Source: Syntrophomonadaceae bacterium (GTDB lineage Bacteria > Bacillota > Dethiobacteria > PWVN01). Taken from it: a stretch of DNA of 8,154 nt. Below the pieces are notes generated by a model. That model saw only the letters and a list, made by a program, of their open reading frames with translations, was not told the origin of the DNA and did not search any database. The stretch spans positions 1 through 8,154 of the forward strand of contig PWVN01000011.1 in assembly GCA_003561835.1 (NCBI GenBank), given 5' to 3'. Shown here piece after piece: positions 5,544 through 8,154 of the stretch; position 1 is the stretch's first letter, and every line of letters starts with the position of its first letter. A program made the translations under genes and the position numbers.

Positions 5544-6491
5544 CTACCGGGAGGTGACCAGGGTCCCGGCTTTCCCTTCCAGGGCCTCCAGGGATTTATA
5601 CAGGGAGGTGATGATGGCCTTTTTTCCGGGGTCTGATTTGGCGAACATGGCTGCCGCCTGCACCTTGGGAAGCATACTCCCGGGGGCGAAGTGGCCTTCT
5701 CTCATGTAGGCCTCCGCCTCCGCCACCGTCATCCTGTCCAGTTCCACCTGGTCCGGCTTGTTGAAATTGAGGGCCACCCTGTCCACCTCGGTAAGGATCA
5801 TGAGGACGTCGGCCCCGATGTTTTCCGCCAACCGTTCCGCGGCCAGGTCCTTGTCGATGACGGCCGCCACCCCCTCCAGGGAGCCGTCCTCCTTCTCGAT
5901 GACGGGGATGCCGCCGCCTCCCGCGGTGACCACGATGGTGGTATCCCAGAGCTCCCTCAGGCAGGAAAACTCCACGATCCGTTGGGGTAGGGGGGACGCA
6001 ACCACCCGCCGCCAGCCCCGGCCGGCGTCCTCCTTCATAACGTAGCCCTTTTCCCGGGCCAGGTCTTCCGCCTCCTCCCGGGTGTAGAAAGAGCCGATGG
6101 GTTTGGTGGGGTCCCGGAAGGCCGGGTCCTCTTTCTCCACCACCACCTGGGTGATGATGGTGACCACCGGCACATACCGTTCTCTCTTGTGCAGGGCATG
6201 CCGTAAGGCCTGCTGGATGTGGTAGCCGATATAGCCCTGGCTCATGGCCCCGCAGACGTCGAAGGGCATGGTGGGGGTCACATGGGAGGCCGCTTCGCTG
6301 GCCTGCATGATCTGGCCCACCTGGGGGCCGTTGCCGTGGACGATGGCCAGCTCATAACCCCGGCAGCTAATCTCCGCGATGTACTCCACCGTCTTTTTCA
6401 CCACTTCCAGCTGGGCAGCCGCCGTGGCAGGAGCCCCCTTACGCTGCAGGGCATTCCCTCCCAGGGCCACCACTACCTTTTCTATGGACAT
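5544..6491 (-). CDS. arcC: Carbamate kinase
   Basis: Carbamate kinase catalyses carbamoyl phosphate + ADP = ATP + carbamate (then NH3 and CO2), an ATP-yielding last step in carbamoyl catabolism. The 315-residue length is normal. The amino-acid kinase fold motifs are all present: VVALGGNAL (7-15), VHGNGPQVG, PFDVCGAMSQGYIGY, KPIGSFYT, the ED.GRGWRRVV.SPLP block, TAGGGGIPV, AVIDKDLAAE, LMILTEVD, and HFAPGSMLPKVQAA near the C-terminus. No arcA or arcB (arginine deiminase, ornithine carbamoyltransferase) is adjacent, so an arginine deiminase role is not indicated. Instead it follows dpaL by 111 nt, the same pairing as ygeX and yqeA of E. coli, where carbamoyl phosphate comes from ureido-compound or purine catabolism. 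The start at 6491 has a G-rich but poor Shine-Dalgarno (GGGGGCGG). Confidence 0.96.
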   Translation of the reverse strand: MSIEKVVVALGGNALQRKGAPATAAAQLEVVKKTVEYIAEISCRGYELAIVHGNGPQVGQIMQASEAASHVTPTMPFDVCGAMSQGYIGYHIQQALRHALHKRERYVPVVTIITQVVVEKEDPAFRDPTKPIGSFYTREEAEDLAREKGYVMKEDAGRGWRRVVASPLPQRIVEFSCLRELWDTTIVVTAGGGGIPVIEKEDGSLEGVAAVIDKDLAAERLAENIGADVLMILTEVDRVALNFNKPDQVELDRMTVAEAEAYMREGHFAPGSMLPKVQAAAMFAKSDPGKKAIITSLYKSLEALEGKAGTLVTSR

Positions 6492-6602
6492 GTATAACCG
6501 CCCCCTGCCTTAGTATTTCCTGGCCGGATTATGCGGATAACCCCCGTAAGGTTCCCTTCTCTTACCTTTATTCGGTAAAAAGCGGCTTTTTCCTTCCCGG
6601 GG

Positions 6603-7826
6603 TCAATCCGGGGAGGGCTCCTGGCCGTCCCAGACGATCCGGCGGTAGTTCTCCGGGTCCGTATCCCCTTCGGTGCTGAAGAGGAGGACCCTGGAGTTCC
6701 CGTCCAGGCCGAGCTCTGCCGCCGCAGGGGCCAGTTCCTCCCTCTCCCGGAGCAGGGACAAAAGTCCCAGCCCCACAGCGCCCGACTCCCCGGAGACGGC
6801 CCTGGGGTCATTTCCCAGGGGGTTCCCGAGAATCCGCATCCCTCGGGCCGTGACAAAGTCATCGCAGGCGGCAAAGGCCCGGCAGTGGTCCCGCAGGATG
6901 GGCCAGGCCAGGGGGTTGGGGACCCCGCAGCTGAGGCCGGCCATGGAGGTTTTCAAGTCTCCCCCCACGTCCCGGGCCCGGCCGTCCCCCGCGGCGGCGG
7001 ATTCCAGGAAGCAGGCTGCCCGGGTGGGTTCCACCAGGGCCGTTACGGGAACCTGTCCCGGGAAGCGGTGCACCAGATACCCCAGGACGGCGCCGGCCAT
7101 GGCCCCGACCCCGGCCTGCAGGAAGAGGTGGGTAGGGCGGGATACCCCCGCTTCCGCCATCTGGTCCAGGGCTTCGGAGGCCATGGTCATATACCCCTGC
7201 ATGATCCAGCAGGGGATGTCGGTGTAGCCTTCCCAGGCCGTATCCTGGACCATGTGCCAGCCTTCCTCCCGGGCCCTTTTTAAGGCCAGGAGGACGGTCT
7301 CGTCGTAGTTTACCTCCGTCACGTATGCCCGGGCCCCCGTCTCCCGGATGGCCCTGACCCGGATTTCAGCCGAACCCCGGGGCAGGTAGACCACCGCCTG
7401 CTGCCCCAGCTGTTCGGCAGCCCAGGCCACGGCCCGCCCGTGGTTGCCGTCGGTGGCCGTGATCAGGGTTAAGTCCCCGATTTTTTTCTTCACCCGTTGG
7501 GATTTAAGCGAGGAAAAGTCCAGCTCTTCCGGGGGCAGCCCCAGGAGCCGGCCCAGGAGTCTGGCCACGGCATACACTCCCCCCAGGGCCTTGAAGGCAT
7601 TGAGGCCGAAACGGCAAGACTCGTCCTTGACGAAGATATCCCCCACCCCGAGCCTTTCCGCCAGGGCCGGCAGTCGCCCCAGGGGGGTGGGCCGGTACCC
7701 TTCCATGGTCCCGTGAAACCTGCGCACCTGTTTTGCCTCTTCGGGAGAGAGAAACCCGGGTTTCTCACCCCCCTTGACATCCTGAAAAATCATCCGGGTT
7801 CCGGGCCCGGCAAACCGGTTAACCAT
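6603..7826 (-). CDS. dpaL: Diaminopropionate ammonia-lyase
   Basis: A PLP-dependent fold-type II lyase that converts 2,3-diaminopropionate to pyruvate and two ammonia. The chosen start gives 407 residues, close to the 398 of E. coli YgeX. The PLP lysine is Lys79 in RFGLNAFKALGG. Asp126 in TDGNHGRAVAW and Asp195 in QDTAWEGY correspond to the two catalytic aspartates of the E. coli enzyme. The QAGVGAMAGAV glycine loop (237-247), MAGLSCGVPNPLAW, and SGESGAVGLGLL are typical of this family rather than of threonine dehydratase. ATG 7826 has GGAGGTGG properly spaced; an in-frame extension to 7922 would add 32 residues with no family resemblance. It is probably the first gene of the transcript continuing to carbamate kinase and the SagB-type protein. 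Both products fit energy-yielding amino-acid or purine catabolism. I see no confident promoter upstream. Confidence 0.95.
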   Translation of the reverse strand: MVNRFAGPGTRMIFQDVKGGEKPGFLSPEEAKQVRRFHGTMEGYRPTPLGRLPALAERLGVGDIFVKDESCRFGLNAFKALGGVYAVARLLGRLLGLPPEELDFSSLKSQRVKKKIGDLTLITATDGNHGRAVAWAAEQLGQQAVVYLPRGSAEIRVRAIRETGARAYVTEVNYDETVLLALKRAREEGWHMVQDTAWEGYTDIPCWIMQGYMTMASEALDQMAEAGVSRPTHLFLQAGVGAMAGAVLGYLVHRFPGQVPVTALVEPTRAACFLESAAAGDGRARDVGGDLKTSMAGLSCGVPNPLAWPILRDHCRAFAACDDFVTARGMRILGNPLGNDPRAVSGESGAVGLGLLSLLREREELAPAAAELGLDGNSRVLLFSTEGDTDPENYRRIVWDGQEPSPD

Positions 7827-7832
7827 CACACG

Positions 7833-7840
7833 CCACCTCC
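7833..7840 (-). promoter_or_regulatory. Shine-Dalgarno deciding the dpaL start
   Basis: GGAGGTGG on the minus strand, 6 nt before ATG 7826. It supports this start over the upstream in-frame ATG at 7922, which lies outside any such motif. Confidence 0.8.
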
Positions 7841-7854
7841 ATATTGGCAAAGCG

Positions 7855-7917
7855 GGACAAGGGGACGGTTCACAAGACTTGAATAGATTCAAGTTCCAGG
7901 GACGGTAATTTCTGTCC
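7855..7917. repeat. REP-like structured element with central palindrome
   Basis: The element is bounded by GGACA (7855-7859) and its complement TGTCC (7913-7917). It contains direct repeats GGGACGGT (7862-7869, 7899-7906) and a perfect palindrome ACTTGAA-TAGA-TTCAAGT (7877-7894). The GGGACAAGGGGACGGTTC wording resembles dispersed REP-type repeats that I recall from anaerobic Firmicute genomes; this is memory, not a search. Alternatively, the central palindrome could be an operator for dpaL, since it sits 50-70 nt upstream of the dpaL start. Confidence 0.55.
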
Positions 7918-7970
7918 AGCAACCACCCTTCGGATAAAGGCTCACCCCTGTCTCCCTAATCTCAAAACCT

Positions 7971-8000
7971 TTGCAGTAGTATATTTTGCCATGTTATAAT
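7971..8000 (+). promoter_or_regulatory. Sigma-A promoter of the plus-strand gene at 8067
   Basis: TTGCAG (7971-7976), an 18-nt spacer and a perfect TATAAT (7995-8000). Transcription would start near 8007 with a leader of about 60 nt. Confidence 0.78.
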
Positions 8001-8066
8001 AAATATGCTTTAGATGACCCGTTTCCTCTGTAGCATAAATTTTTTATCGGGCATAGGAGGTATTCC

Positions 8067-8154
8067 ATGTGTGAATTCTGCGTGCAGCACGGGGAAGGGA
8101 AGAAATGGTACGAAATCATGGAGAACTACTCCCGGGAGTTCCTGGCAAAGGAGA
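8067..8154 (+). CDS. Hypothetical protein with CxxC-H N-terminus, possible iron-sulfur protein (partial)
   Basis: Only the first 29 residues are in the window. AGGAGG at 8055-8060, 6 nt before the ATG, makes the start secure. The opening MCEFCVQHGEGKKWYEIMENYS has Cys2, Cys5 and His8, a pattern that could hold a metal. It resembles my memory of a family of clostridial and sulfate-reducer proteins with a later 4Fe-4S ferredoxin domain, but the rest of the gene is needed to tell. It is transcribed divergently from dpaL from its own strong promoter. It is the only plus-strand gene in the window, so it is probably unrelated to the catabolic transcript. Confidence 0.8.
   Translation, partial: MCEFCVQHGEGKKWYEIMENYSREFLAKE

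Noticed and set aside
7827..7922. Extension of dpaL to the in-frame ATG at 7922
   Set aside because: The extra 32 residues translate the repeat-rich intergenic element and resemble no DpaL N-terminus. The good Shine-Dalgarno belongs to 7826.
7827..8066. Minus-strand dpaL promoter at TATACT (7983-7978)
   Set aside because: No acceptable -35 lies 16-18 nt upstream, and the site falls within the plus-strand promoter. The true dpaL promoter could not be assigned.

Overview
The window is about 8.2 kb of GC-rich bacterial DNA. Strong AGGAGG-type ribosome binding sites, consensus sigma-A promoters, five tRNAs that all encode their CCA ends, and the gene families present suggest an anaerobic, possibly thermophilic Firmicute (Clostridia, in the Moorella/Desulfotomaculum direction). 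This placement is inference; no rRNA or other marker gene is present. Nearly everything lies on the minus strand. Only the last, truncated gene is on the plus strand.

Layout from left to right. (1) 1-451, minus: start of an unrecognised coiled-coil protein whose C-terminus lies outside the window. (2) 502-1038, minus: a compact tRNA operon, transcribed Thr-Tyr-Gln-Lys-Leu, with a textbook promoter and a strong terminator. (3) 1093-2971, minus: speD, a spermidine-synthase-family gene and ndk, behind a consensus promoter. SpeD and the synthase together make an aminopropylated polyamine from S-adenosylmethionine; the synthase carries thermospermine-synthase (ACL5)-like motifs rather than the usual SpeE ones. 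(4) 3069-4445, minus: a lone LarA-family nickel-pincer racemase with its own promoter. (5) 4451-7826, minus: dpaL (2,3-diaminopropionate ammonia-lyase), carbamate kinase and a SagB-type FMN oxidoreductase, probably one transcript ending at a 14-bp hairpin terminator. (6) 7827-8066: a divergent intergenic region with a REP-like structured element and a plus-strand promoter. (7) 8067-8154, plus: the start of a protein with a CxxC-H N-terminus.

The most interesting parts are two. The dpaL-carbamate kinase pair recalls the E. coli ygeX/yqeA genes linked to anaerobic purine/urate breakdown, here joined to an uncharacterised SagB-type oxidoreductase. The second is the polyamine synthase, whose motifs suggest that its product may not be spermidine.
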